NCBI GenBank assembly: GCA_001600355.1
Contig: BCJU01000014.1
Location: 1-40,553 of the forward strand
Direction: 5' to 3'
DNA: 40,553 nt
DNA from: Meira nashicola
Taxonomy: Eukaryota > Basidiomycota > Exobasidiomycetes > Exobasidiales > Brachybasidiaceae
Under the pieces are notes generated by a model. That model was not told the DNA's origin. It worked only from the letters and a program-made list of their open reading frames with translations, and ran no database searches. The translations under genes and the position numbers were made by a program. Numbering within the stretch: position 1 is the first letter of the stretch; each line of letters opens with the position of its first letter. Positions 9,557 to 20,502 of the stretch are shown here, piece by piece.

Positions 9557-10072
9557 TTAACAAGTCGTCAAAATAATTCGATTTTGCTGTGCATTCTTGC
9601 GAATAACGTTTGCCTCACCTTCTAGATCTTGACCGTCACATTCTGTCCATGTTCCTTTAAATAAAGTTGAAAGAGAATAAGACCCTAAATAACCACATTG
9701 ATTGACTGGTATAAGATATCCGTCTGCTTCAGAAATAATTTCCGATTTTGTGTAATTCATCCCAAACGTATTTTCAACATTTGCAACATTCACACTTCCA
9801 TTGCTTAGTGAATAAAACGTTGAATCTGCTGTGTCTTTATTACGCTTATTTGTTTTTACAGCACAAGGTACACTTTGACCGCCACAATTAGCGATTACAC
9901 TTACTTTTTTGGCTACAGAAACGGAATCTTGTTGAGATTTGATTATAAAGCTTTTACAATTGATAGAATCTCTTTTATTAAGAGCAGAAGCACCTACACC
10001 AGCAATCAGCCATGTAATGAAATTCAACATTAATCCCAACAAAAATACTTTATAAAGCGAACCTCGTTTCAT
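9557..10072 (-). CDS. Small secreted orphan protein with Kex2-like site, 171 aa
   Basis: The protein opens with a signal-peptide-like N-terminus (MKRGSLYKVFLLGLMLNFI) followed by a Lys-Arg site at residues 33-34 (ALNKRDS), a classic fungal pre-pro arrangement. The predicted mature part is ~137 residues with six cysteines, several N-glycosylation sequons and no recognisable domain. It could be an effector-like or cell-surface protein. Upstream, the same frame is open again beyond a single TAA (see the Cys-rich frame at 10151-10399), so the 5' structure is uncertain. The ATG at 10072 is favoured because the signal peptide begins there. Confidence 0.65.
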   Translation of the reverse strand: MKRGSLYKVFLLGLMLNFITWLIAGVGASALNKRDSINCKSFIIKSQQDSVSVAKKVSVIANCGGQSVPCAVKTNKRNKDTADSTFYSLSNGSVNVANVENTFGMNYTKSEIISEADGYLIPVNQCGYLGSYSLSTLFKGTWTECDGQDLEGEANVIRKNAQQNRIILTTC

Positions 10073-10150
10073 ACCTCCAATGGCTGAATTACTCCTTCCT
10101 GTTCCACCACAAGCAATTCCAACGGATGAGTTTTGAATCTTATTATACGC

Positions 10151-10399
10151 TTATAAAACTGCTTGTTGTTGTTCTTTCGTGTCTATACAACAAGCATAAT
10201 TATCACCTAACCTTGTTATTGAAACATTACAAGCTAGTATAATAATGTCTGAAACGGTGCTTGAACATTGATAAAGAGTATTACAAGTACCATTCATTTT
10301 TTTTTTTGAAGAAAAAGGAGGATATGATGGAGTAGTAAAACTTGATACACGCAGATAATAATAACGAAGTCTTTTTAAAATTCCATCATAGATCCACCA
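10151..10399 (-). other. Cys-rich open frame in phase with the downstream secreted gene
   Basis: Downstream of a TAG at 10400-10402 the frame is open to a TAA at 10151-10153. It contains an ATG at 10297 that begins a 48-codon peptide with five cysteines, including NYACCIDTKEQQQ. After the TAA the same phase remains open (SSVGIACGGTGRSN) into the secreted protein starting at 10072. Possibilities are an upstream ORF, a separate small peptide, or the lost 5' part of a longer gene broken by one nonsense codon. An 11-nt T run (10297-10307) sits just before the ATG. Confidence 0.3.
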
Positions 10400-10402
10400 C
10401 TA

Positions 10403-11724
10403 TGAGGCTAAGGCATAAATAAAGAGAAAAGCTTGGCATGTATGAACGAGTACGATGCGGCGGAATACGAGGAAACCACCGTCGGGCAAAGTGGATAGCT
10501 GCAGCCACAGCGTTACGCCGGCCGGCTACAACCCATTAGCGTTCTTTTTTTATACGTCATCTTTTGTCTTAACAATGAACTGAATTGCTACACATGACCC
10601 TATGCGTTAGCGCCAATTTTTTGCTGGGAATTCTTAGAATGCCAGTTTCTTTACTAAAATGCCAGACTTAGCGGGTACTTTCATGCAAGAGTGCATGAAC
10701 ATGCTCACAGCTGAAGAGGATTGAAAATTATCTGAATTGAAATTGCTGCTGCCCATCAAGGGCTCATATATATGAGCTGCTTGGACCGCTGCCGGAACAG
10801 GGTCTTCGCGCGCTAGCGGCGATGAGGGAGGGTGGTGGGTCAAAAATTGAGCTAGAAGACAATGATGAGAATGCTATGATGGTGGTGGAAGAAAGGGCTT
10901 AATAGAACAACGTAGAAGCTTGGGGCTTATCAACGTATTCTGCGTTGTAAATACATGTTTGCATTCACTGTATACTCCTTAACTGTTTAAATATGAATGA
11001 ACTTTTCGATCGGTACACCGTAGGTTGCGGATAAATATATGCTAATGTGATTTTATGGCATACAGTGAAAGAGGATAGTCGAATGCGGTTGAATACCGAT
11101 TCGCTACTCTATACACATTTAAACCGAAACGAAAGGATCATGAATGCTCTTCGTTTCCCGCTAAACTTGCATATACCGAGCTTCTAAAGTCTTTATCGAT
11201 CGGATATCCAAATTCTTGGTACACGTTTAGCAATGGAGAAAAAAGGTATAAAAATCCCTTGTAAATTCTATTGAAACGATCAAGAAAGTTATTTCCAACC
11301 CAAAAACTTCCCCCTTTTTCCACTCAAAATAATTGATGATCTATAATAGGCGTCTCCGAAAGTGTAAGGGATTTACCATGTCAAAGAACCCGGTAGAATA
11401 AAATTATCCCAAAAAGGAGTCATATCCTTGCGTTTATATAGTATACCTTCTCCGCCTTTATAATGCTTCTATAATAAGCATGTGCGTATAAATTAGAATA
11501 ATCTTGTGTGAACTACAGTATATGATAGATGCGCATACTATATACCCCCTACTTACATATGTATCGCATGGTTACGATATATATTTCGGCAGAAGGGCTG
11601 AGCGGGCTTTGTGCAGCACAGCGTGATTTGCATCTTGCCATCTTTACGCGTATAAAAAAGTATCTATATAATTACCCACATAGTATCATATCATAACCAT
11701 CATCAACATAAAGCGATCAACAAG
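10403..11724. other. Long intergenic stretch, no convincing gene
   Basis: Over 1.3 kb without a supported gene. A locally GC-richer island lies at about 10450-10535. A 60-codon frame on the minus strand (11138-11323) lacks an ATG and a usable upstream extension, and may be a gene fragment or chance. Near 11648-11676 there are TATA-like sequences suitable as promoter elements for the gene at 11725. Confidence 0.5.
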
Positions 11725-12771
11725 ATGCTAATAAAACCAGCAAGAATTGCTCTACTTTCAATATTGTTTATGATTGTTGGTGAAAGTATGGCTGATAAAC
11801 AATCTCTGCATGCGCTTGTATGGGGTGACACAACCAACGGTATCACATGTGATTGTGCTGATGATTTAGGTAAAATGATTACAAATACACCTGGCTATAA
11901 TATATCTTATACGATCGTTGGACCGGATGGTACAAACTTTACGTCTGATTTACTTCAAACTGCCGACATTTTCGCTTATCCAGGTGGACCAAGTTTAGAA
12001 AAAGCATGGCAAGGGTTAGAACCATTTTCAGAACCTTTACGTGAATGGATACGAAATGGTGGTCGTTATATTGGAAGTTGTTTAGGTGCATATTTAGCTG
12101 GAAGTGGAGCAAGTTTTGCACCAGATGCAGGATTAAGTATTTTACCCTATAATGTTCAATCAGGACAAGAGATCACTCAACCTAACGCTCAAGTTCAAAA
12201 TTCTAAAGGTACATATATTGATGTAAATTGGACGTTTGGAAGTGGAATAAATGCGAGTAAAACGATTGATAATCGTACTTTATACTTTCAAGATGGAGTT
12301 GTGATTTTAATCTCTGATGATCAAATACGTACTTCAAATTCGACTTTATTAGGACGATATAGTAAGAATAACGATGTTGCAGCAATTGTTTCACCTTTTG
12401 GAAAGGGATTTGTTGGTGTAACAGGCGTTCATCTTGAAGCTGATGAGAGTTGGTGTGAGTTTTGATAATGTCTTTTGATAATCTCATAAGAGAACTAGAA
12501 TTAATCCCTTATACTCTCTCTAAAAACAGATCAATTAGCTCATTTTTCCAACCCACAAGGCGTCAATTTGAATTACGGATATGATTTGGTAGCAACTACA
12601 CTAGGTAGCCTGGGATGTAATGCATCTGAAATAATAACCAACGGATCAAACTCTGCCGCTTCTACACAAAATCAAGGGAATAATAACTCATCATCCATTC
12701 TAAGCACAACTTTTAGTAGTGTGGTCTTTCTATTGGCACTTTTCTTAGGCAATTCTTTATTACTTGTATAA
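11725..12771 (+). CDS. Secreted GPI-anchored BPL_N / class I amidotransferase-like protein, spliced
   Basis: Exons 11725-12454 and 12530-12771 are joined across a 75-nt intron (GTGAGT...AACAG), giving 323 residues. The N-terminus is a signal peptide (MLIKPARIALLSILFMIVG). The core matches the biotin-protein-ligase N-terminal (BPL_N) version of the class I glutamine-amidotransferase fold, with AYPGGPS near residue 85 and the nucleophile-elbow motif RYIGSCLGAYLAG with Cys119. Multiple N-glycosylation sequons are present. The spliced C-terminus is an Asn/Ser-rich spacer followed by a hydrophobic tail (VVFLLALFLGNSLLLV), a typical GPI-attachment signal that only appears after splicing. Secreted BPL_N proteins occur in fungi, but their function is unknown. 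Catalysis is unproven. Confidence 0.82.
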
Positions 12772-12977
12772 TCTACTGTTATTTAGCATCACTATCAATC
12801 CTTTGCTATCTATGAATATGATAAGGTTCATTGATAATAATATCGACGGTTGTGATTTCAAAGCGGAACAGGTAATTGCAATAAAGCTCAAGTACGATAA
12901 GGCGCGCGCAAATGAATGTAAGTATTTCATATAATTTGGCAGGATCAAGCAGAAAAGTAGGTACATAGGTTGTATAT

Positions 12978-13835
12978 TCAATGAAGAAAGTCTAATAATC
13001 TATCTGTAAAGTCATTGTGGTTCTGGAAGTGACTGCCATGTCCAGAGTTTGGATAAATGACTAATTGGGAATTTAGTATCTTTTTAGACATTTTATGACT
13101 TCCTTTGCTCGGAAGCATGAGATCATGATCCCCATTGACGATCAAAGTTGGTTTTCGTATATTTTCTAACTTATGTGGCTTTCCAAGATCCCACTTCGTC
13201 AAAGCGATCAATTGTCTCAAGTAGAGTAATAATGAAGGGCCCGATTCTCGATTTTGCCTTTGTTTGATCGCAGATAGAAACGTTTCAGCTGCTAATTTTC
13301 CTGTTTTATTTGGAGGAAAGAAGAGGTAAAATTTTGGATCACGAAGAGTAACAAAAGATTTGATAAAAAGCCAAGGAACTCGTAAGAATGAAAGAAATCC
13401 TTTACCTCTTTTTGGTCCCGTTCCAACTAAAATTAACTTTCTAACGAGTTGAGGTGCAAAGATTGTTATTTCTTGCGCAACAAATCCGCCCAAAGAGAAT
13501 CCAAAAAGGTCAACTTGACCATAACCAAGAACATTAATAAGTTTAATGATATCAAGAGCGATCAGATGAACGGATAATTTTTGTGATCCTGTTGATGATC
13601 CTACGCCGCGATAATTTACAGCAATTATATGATGTTTCTCGGCTAATTTATCTATAATTCTAGGATCAAAATCATCCAAATTTGCACCCCAATGATTCAA
13701 AAGAAGGATGGGTGTTGACTTTGTTTGACTTTGCGATTTTTGACCAAGCTCGCGAATTGCTATAGAGCATTGACCAATATTGATCAATTTATTAGGTGCG
13801 TAAATATAAGAAGAGGGTGGAAAAGTGGTTGACAT
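12978..13835 (-). CDS. Alpha/beta-hydrolase, 285 aa
   Basis: An intronless frame from an ATG at 13835. The fold signatures are an oxyanion-hole motif LLLNHWG (residues 44-50), the nucleophile elbow GFSLGG with Ser114, an acid candidate in VNGDHD (Asp236/238), and a C-terminal SGHGSHF with His266 or His269. The core is typical of the MhpC/haloperoxidase-like group that hydrolyses esters or C-C bonds of small molecules. There is no signal peptide, so it is probably intracellular. The substrate cannot be inferred. GCGGGG boxes lie ~365 and ~410 bp upstream. Confidence 0.85.
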   Translation of the reverse strand: MSTTFPPSSYIYAPNKLINIGQCSIAIRELGQKSQSQTKSTPILLLNHWGANLDDFDPRIIDKLAEKHHIIAVNYRGVGSSTGSQKLSVHLIALDIIKLINVLGYGQVDLFGFSLGGFVAQEITIFAPQLVRKLILVGTGPKRGKGFLSFLRVPWLFIKSFVTLRDPKFYLFFPPNKTGKLAAETFLSAIKQRQNRESGPSLLLYLRQLIALTKWDLGKPHKLENIRKPTLIVNGDHDLMLPSKGSHKMSKKILNSQLVIYPNSGHGSHFQNHNDFTDRLLDFLH

Positions 13836-14843
13836 CTTGCTTTATGGTACTTTATTCTATTGCAAAAAAAGCAAAGTTATACATCTTCTTTTATATTGTT
13901 TCTCGTAATCGTCTTGAGTAGGAAACATGGAATGGATTACTTTTTTCCTTATCTCCGTTTCTCAGGCGATCAAAGGTATTTCAGGTCTTTTCAATTACCT
14001 TAACTTACTGGCAATAAATTGAACTATGTATACAAATATATTCATCTTAATCTTTGCTTTTTTTAAGCTGCAATAAGGGACGCGTAAAGCACAAACGATA
14101 GATTTACCATAACAAACACATTTCAAATCAGACTAGCGGACACTTTGCGCTACGCTGGACTGTATCTTACCTCCATATACAATCAGCCAATTTAGAAAGC
14201 GGGGTATGGTTAGTAAAGATGACGGAAATCGGATAATGGAAAGGCGGGGTTATCACTTCTCTACTGAGCATCAAGGTATATATCTTGGCTTATATATTTA
14301 ACTGGAGATCAGACACATCCTCTCTATAAACTTAAGTATGGATTTCGGAGATCGATGTTTTTGATGTAGTAAAACATGAAAATTGTCTAACCTACAAAAT
14401 CATCTGCCCTGTTGAGTGATTATTACTGTAAAATTTTATCTTATCTAGGCGCAGCGCATGTACTCTGTAATCTTGAATAGGAAATTAAAGAAAAAGTTGT
14501 ATGTTATGTAAATGCATAAAAGCGTGAATTGATACTTGGTTTTTAATACATGCATGCACGCTAGCCCGTATGCGCCTTTATGCGTGCAGAAAAGAACGTA
14601 GACGGAGCGCTGCGCTGCGTGTGCTTAATGCAGAACTATAGACTATGCATAGTACTTCAGGGCACAAGAAAAAGCCTAAGAAATGCCGCAAATAGGCCGT
14701 TTAGTTTGAAATTGTTATTACGTGTATGTATCATGTTCATTTCTCTTTTAGACATGCGTCCCTCGCCCTTGGCTTTTTGCCTCTTTGTGTGTATGAAAAG
14801 TTTAAATTGTAAGTGAAATGGACAGGTACGTATTACAGGTCTA
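13836..14843. other. Intergenic stretch with two GCGGGG boxes, no gene seen
   Basis: About 1 kb without a supported gene. It contains GCGGGG boxes at 14199-14204 and 14244-14249 and two GC-rich patches (GGCGCAGCGCATG near 14449, GAGCGCTGCGCTGCG near 14606) in otherwise AT-rich DNA. A 78-codon plus-strand frame at 14580 has no protein-like composition. Confidence 0.5.
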
Positions 14844-16159
14844 TCATGTATATAAACGACGAAAGAAGAAATAGTATACATGTACAAAAGCAGAAACGAT
14901 TGGAAGAGATAAGAATCGTAATGGAAGTTCATCCTCTACTGCTGCTAAGAGGTATCGTTCAATATTGCCATTTAAACCTCCGGGCAGTTTAAAAGAAATT
15001 TTCATCATCTCTGACGTCTTTTTCATAAATTTTTGCATGCGTGGAAAAAGTTCAGATTCGTATAAACCTATTGCACGATAAGCTCTCTTTAAAATTTCAT
15101 CCTTGCCCGCCTTCTTCTTATTATTAAATGGTTTTAAAGCATTGATCAAATGATTTGCTACTGCGCAAACGTCTGCTAATCCTTGATTAACACCTTCTCC
15201 GGTAAAAGGAGTTATTAAATGGGCAGCATCTCCGATTAAAGTGATTCCTTATTGAGTCTGCCAACGGAAACCTAGAGGTAGCATGAATAAAGACTATAGG
15301 CACGTAATACTAGTTTTAGATATTAAAGCTTAAATTGGTTCTAGCAAAACAGGATTCTAACCTCTTAATTTATTCTCTAATATATATTACTTTACTTTTT
15401 CTATATTGCTTATATCAAACAGTAAGTTTTTATACTAATCTTTATCTGATCTTTCCGAATCTTCCCAGTACATTGTAATTTGCAACTTATCGTCTCCCAT
15501 CCTTTATTGAACAAGCATAGTATGATCATCTAATGCGAAAAGGTTTCTACCTCTGATCAATTTGACGACTTCTGGTACGACTTTACTTGCTTCTAAAATA
15601 GTAAAAGAATAACCTACGACATTTAAATAGATTAGCTTAATATCACTCAGATAATTTCTAGTTTTGCTCCAAGCACCATCTGCACCAAAAATCAAATCAC
15701 AATCAAAAGAAGTTCCATCACGAAACTGCAGATTAAACTGATTTTTACCTTCGTTGCATTTTTATACACTTTGTAATTTTTTATTAAACTTTAGGCTGAC
15801 GTTGGTTAAACTTTAAAGAAGTATCTGACGAAGTCTATATCTGCCCTTCCACTTTTAGCTTGATCATCACCTTTCATACTGAGATACTTTACGAGATTTT
15901 TATCAGATAAGATTAGACTTTCCCCGTCATACCTTGCGTATTGTTGAAATTCCGGCCATAAATTTGCCAACTCGATAGCCTTTAAGCCTGTTTCTTGTCG
16001 TAAATCAAGAGTACCTCCTTGCGAACGCACATCAATCTTTTCTTCAGCTTCAAAGATTACAATGTCTAATAAATCGCAAACCGAAGATTCTTGCAATATT
16101 CTTGCCAAAGCACAGCCAACTGGACCTGCTCCAATTATAGCAACTGAAATTTTGCACAT
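14844..16159 (-). pseudogene. Decayed FAD-dependent aromatic monooxygenase (TetX/UbiH-like)
   Basis: The N-terminal part from the ATG at 16159 has the dinucleotide-binding fingerprint VAIIGAGPVGCALARIL and SQGGTLDLRQETGLKAI, then ends in TAA at 15806. A second segment (~15500-15760, phase shifted by two) carries CDLIFGADGAWSKTR, a strong group-A flavoprotein match. A third (~14844-15295) carries FMLPLGFRWQTQ-stop-GITLIGDAAHLI. In-frame TAA or TAG codons occur at several conserved places (for example after TMLVQ, after RWQTQ, and within KKLQSV-stop-KCNEG), and part of the central region is missing. The family hydroxylates aromatic or polyketide substrates with NAD(P)H and O2. This copy cannot be functional. 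Many changes fit C-to-T or G-to-A mutation. Confidence 0.85.
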
Positions 16160-16560
16160 GTCTTAAATGTATGTTTGAGATGTTAATGATAGGAAAAAGA
16201 TGGTGAAGAAGGAGTGAATGAGAAACGTTTTTGTCTTTCTTATATACGTAAGTACCATGCTATGTACATTGGAAGAAATACTTTATTGCCGCGCACTTAA
16301 TTTATAGGAATTTTCTTAATTCCGCGCTAATATAAACTTGCTCTGGGCTGCGACACAAAGTTTGAACATGCATTTCCTGATCACATAAGCAGCTATAGGC
16401 TTCTTTTCAAATTGATTCAATAGTCTTCTTTACATGCTGTAAATATCTTTATCAAGTTCAAGTAATTACACTTTTGAACTCGTTCCAAAATCCACCTTAA
16501 TTCAAATCTCGTGTAAAGACATTATTAATTGGTTGAATGTTTAAGAAACGGAGAATCTGC
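16160..16560. other. Intergenic stretch, no gene seen
   Basis: AT-rich spacer between the decayed monooxygenase start and the 3' end of the short-chain dehydrogenase. I see no coding frame or recognisable element. Confidence 0.5.
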
Positions 16561-17340
16561 CTACCATGGCAGTGTTTTGCCATCTGTTGCGTCAATAATA
16601 CGTCCCGAATCAGCTTTTTGAGCATTATCGATCAAATTCAATAACTTTTCCGCGCTTTCTTTGCTTGTGATGGGTGGATTACTGTTTAACCATTCTCCGA
16701 ATGCAGGTAATTCTTTTGCTAATCCTAAAACCATATCTGTACCTACTAAGCCTGGACTGAGGATAAGAGTAATAATTTCGTTGTTCTCTTGTGCAATACG
16801 AATACCTACCACATTTACAGCTGCTTTGCTGAGGCTATACGATAAATTACTCATTATACTGTTGACTGCATATTGAAGAGAACCAGCAACTGAAGAGATG
16901 ATGATGAATTCTGGTAATTTAGACGCGAGAAGTAGGTGTCTGGTTGCCTGAAAAAGTTGTAAAGGTGCGATTGTGTTGATTTCGATTGCTTGACGAATAT
17001 TGTGGTTATCTGTCATATCTGTCATAAAAGCGCTCTCTTGTGAATTATGATTTCCAGCGTTTGCAATCACGACGTCTATATGATCGAGTTGAAATTGATT
17101 CGAAATGATTTCAATAGATTTTACCGTATCTTCGGGAACGGCAGAATCCAGTTTGATTACATTTAAGCCACTAGCTTTGGCCTTTAGAAGTTCATATAGC
17201 TTAACCACATTTGGACTATTTAGATCACGTACAGTTGCGATCACGGTAGTATTCGGTCTGGCTAAAAGTGTTTCTACCAACGCAAAGCCAATTCCTCGAC
17301 TGGCTCCTGTAATAAGGAATAATAGGCTATCGCTGGACAT
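16561..17340 (-). CDS. Short-chain dehydrogenase/reductase, 259 aa
   Basis: An intronless, intact frame. It has the classical SDR pattern: TGASRGIG (residues 11-18) for NAD(P) binding, NAG (94-96), a catalytic Ser at 149/150 (IIISSVAG) and Tyr168-x-x-x-Lys172 (YSLSK). TVRDL after the second strand fits a preference for NADPH, but this is weak evidence. The architecture resembles the C-factor / norsolorinic-acid-ketoreductase-like group. Lying next to a degraded FAD monooxygenase, it could be the survivor of a small catabolic or secondary-metabolite gene pair. A GCGGGG box lies ~225 bp upstream (17566-17571). Confidence 0.9.
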   Translation of the reverse strand: MSSDSLLFLITGASRGIGFALVETLLARPNTTVIATVRDLNSPNVVKLYELLKAKASGLNVIKLDSAVPEDTVKSIEIISNQFQLDHIDVVIANAGNHNSQESAFMTDMTDNHNIRQAIEINTIAPLQLFQATRHLLLASKLPEFIIISSVAGSLQYAVNSIMSNLSYSLSKAAVNVVGIRIAQENNEIITLILSPGLVGTDMVLGLAKELPAFGEWLNSNPPITSKESAEKLLNLIDNAQKADSGRIIDATDGKTLPW

Positions 17341-18164
17341 TGTGTGAATCTTATGTTGAAAGGGAGAAAAAGAAATTGAGAATAGCTGTAGTTTATATAG
17401 TGTTGTTAATAAAGAAGTGAAAATGATGAATAACAGTATTTCGGTTTTGACTACCTCCGCGGATCAGTATATTTAGCTTACTTTAACGCGAGGTAGAAAA
17501 ATGATACAATTTTTGCCCTATCATTAGGCAGATAATGCTTACTTGCATAGTCATCAGAAATATACGCGGGGTTATACACTTGCCTTAATTCCGACATGTA
17601 GCAACAATCACTCATACATCTCGTCTTTCTTTATTTTATCATCGAACATTATATATTTATCAAAAGAAGCGACACTAAAGAAATCTCTGTGTACTGCCTC
17701 AATTATATAATTTTTAGCATTAGTATAGACGCAGCGCACGAACCTCTGCGTTGTCCTATAACAATCTGCTATCTATCGCGTTTCTCTGTCGTTGATCAAA
17801 AAAATCTCGTATACGATATCATGCAGACTAGATATTCGTATAAATATCCTTAAAGCAGTCAATATAGACTTTAGCGAAAAACTACACGTTTATTCTTTTC
17901 AAAAAGGTACTTATTGGAGTGGATAGGAGATAGACTATTCCTTTTTCTTTCATCTATCTTTATTCGTAAGTCGGATTTAGTCGGTTAGGATTATTGTCAT
18001 TCTTTGATTACTCTATTTTGTTGGCTAGATTTAATTTAAAATGACCATGAATACCTATAAGACCGCCTTCGTAACCTTATAAAATTTGACATCGAAAATG
18101 AGGGTAAAAATATGGCCTGTTATATTATGAGGTTCGTATCTGGTTTTTCAATGGAGGCTAATAT
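17341..18164. other. Intergenic stretch with GCGGGG box, no gene seen
   Basis: About 820 bp with no supported gene. It contains the GCGGGG box at 17566-17571 and a GC patch (GACGCAGCGCACG, 17728-17740). Confidence 0.5.
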
Positions 18165-20502
18165 TTATGCTAAAGTAGGGATAGATGTAGCGGTAAACAG
18201 AGAAGTTGGCCAAAGAGAAGCCTGTTGAAGGAGTGGATCACTTTGTGTAGCTGTAGGTTGAGCTTGGACACGTGCAGCAGAATTCGCCGTACTTTGAGGA
18301 TATTTATCCGAACAAACAGCGACAGGATCAGACGCGCCTTTTGGCAGCATAGTGAAATAGCCGTCGTCGTACGTGGTAATTGATAAACTGTTTCGGTAAC
18401 ATTGCAATGCACTTTGATCCGGACTTCCGACCGGAAGCAAGTTGAGCAAATCAATTTGAAAATTAGGGAACGGTGCTCCATTCCAATAAGGCGAAATCCG
18501 TGCCCCTCCGTCGGTTCCGCAATTATCAATAGCCCATTCCATGGTTAATGCAGTATCGTACGACGTAGGAATAAGTTGAATAAAGTTGATTTCACCACAA
18601 TCTTCTTGTTGAGGTGTCCATGAAAGGTATCCTTCATTTCCGTTGAGAACGGTGCTTAGACGAATACGTTTGGAATTGGCGATAGGCTCTACCTTTAAGT
18701 TAAAATCTTCATAACAGCTAGATGAAGGTCGATCGTGCGGGATTCGGACGCCCCAAATTCTCGATTCGCCATCACTAAAGCAACCATTAGCGCCCGGTGT
18801 GCCTGTTGGACCACCTCCACCGTTGCTTGTAGTCGTTGTAGGTCCTTGAGTAGAAGTAATTGTCTGTCCATTGCTATTAGTTGTCGTCACAATGACAGGT
18901 GGTGGGGGAGGAGGTGGAGGAATAAAGGTTGCGGTGCTACCGTCAGAGTTTGTAGCAGGAGGAGGGGCGTCGCAATAATCAGTCGTACACGTATTTGGAA
19001 AAGCACTTGGATTCGCACTAGCCACTGAAACAACAGAACTGGCTTCATTCGCCGCACTTGTCACTTCTGAATAGATTGGATCGATTCCATTCACGCTACG
19101 ATCNAANNNTGCCGCAGCNGCNAAAGCAGCTGCTGCAGCAGAAGAAACAGCNGCGGGTCCGACAAAGTTGTTGAGAAAATTGAGTGCTTGCGTTGCTGCA
19201 GCTAAAGCTTTTTGCGCTGCATTTAAAGCATTATACTTTTGCGGATTGCTTGAATCAAGATCTTTTGCCGCTTGTTCTGCATCTTCTGCATCTTGTTCTG
19301 CATCATTAGCCTTATCTTGAGCCTCTTCATTTGGATCGTCTGGCTTATTATCCAAATCGCACGAATCTTCGTCTTGTCGCTTAATCAACGTTGGTGCAAT
19401 AGAATCTAGATGTAAACGAGCGATCAATCCTGCTACACTTGGGGAATCTAGAGTTCGTTTCGATTTGACTATTGGTGATTTTTAGTTGTTTAGGGGCCGC
19501 ACGGATAAAGGAGGCAAGACGTTCCGATGTTCTCTTGATTTTCTCAAATTGCGGAATAGGCGTAGCCGTAGGACGAACCTTTCTAAAGGGAATAGGAAGT
19601 CCGTCAGGTGCATTTCCATTAAATGGCGGTCTTTGGGTTGGAATACAGGTCTGACAGCTTGTTGTCACACTGGCCGGACAAGAGCATTTAACAGGCTTTT
19701 TGTTATACATAAATGTAGAAGTATCGTGATTATATGTTGAAACAACGTCAAGAAAAGGTGTAAGAGGTGGTTGTGTAGCCGTACGATAAATTGAATGCTC
19801 AACGCCATCAATACCTGTCACGATCAACAGTCCATAAGTTGAGGCTTGAGGAGAGTCGTAAGGAGCAGGAGGAATAATACTCAAGATAAAAGGTCGAGCA
19901 AAGTCATCTGCTTTCGGTAAATCGACCCATGGAATAATTTGACCATTAACCAAATCGGCAGCGTTTAGTCCAACGATCATGTTTAAATTACCTTGATATG
20001 ATTGTTCAAAACCAGGCACACATGTCAATTTGGCACCCGCACCTCCTTCAGCAACAGCGGCGAAAGGAAATTCGTCACATGTCAATCGCATTTGATAAGG
20101 ATCAGGGCGAGTTTGATCGCATGAATAAAAATATTTGCACTTATTTGTAAAGCTATCCTTACCACCGGCGTTTCCGCATGCTGCTTTACGTCTCTTGTCA
20201 GCGTTTTGCGGCGCATAATTCAACAACGTTGTATATACCCCATTTGAACCAGGAACTTCCTTTCCTTCTGCGGAAAGTCGTTGAACAATTCCATCGCAGA
20301 TGGTAGGATACATAGCACATAGATAAAAAAGTGTAGGTGGTCTATTTGGATCCGAGATAAATGGACCGTCCCCAGCTTGACGGGTTTCAAGGAAATGAGA
20401 ATGACTAGGATACTCTTCAAGAACCCATGATTGATTGTCATCGGTTACGATGACGGCGCGTACAACCGCAGAAATTAGAAAAAGAGTAGTTGCGATAATC
20501 AT
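18165..20502 (-). CDS. Secreted NucA/NucB-type nuclease precursor, multi-domain, frame broken by one base
   Basis: The ATG at 20502 starts a signal peptide (MIIATTLFLISAVV). Residues ~85-220 match the NucA/NucB non-specific DNase family: CDEFPFAAVAEGGAGA (Asp143-Glu144) and a QGNLN motif. Lys-Arg sites follow (FEKIKR, VKSKR, TLIKRQ), as in Kex2-processed precursors. Then come an acidic Ala/Glu/Asp-rich probable coiled coil, a run of eight prolines, a Thr/Gly linker, and a ~190-residue Cys-containing C-terminal domain I do not recognise. The frame shifts within a 5-nt A/T run at 19479-19483. Discounting one base there leaves a whole number of codons, and the second frame has no ATG of its own. 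It may be a sequencing error or a real mutation. Ns at 19104-19152 fall in the Ala-rich part. Confidence 0.72.

Noticed and set aside
10634..10843. 69-codon minus-strand frame
   Set aside because: There is no domain, no partner exon and no start context above background in a non-coding region.
11138..11323. 60-codon minus-strand frame with some protein-like character (FGYPIDKDFRSSVYASLAG)
   Set aside because: It begins at a GTG just after a stop, has no ATG and no exon that could extend it. It may be a gene scrap, but support is too weak to annotate.
14580..14816. 78-codon plus-strand frame
   Set aside because: Residue composition is unlike a folded protein, and it overlaps the end of the monooxygenase remnant.
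18170..18529. 119-codon frame overlapping the 3' end of the nuclease precursor
   Set aside because: It is an alternate-phase shadow of the C-terminal domain, which has the better protein pattern.
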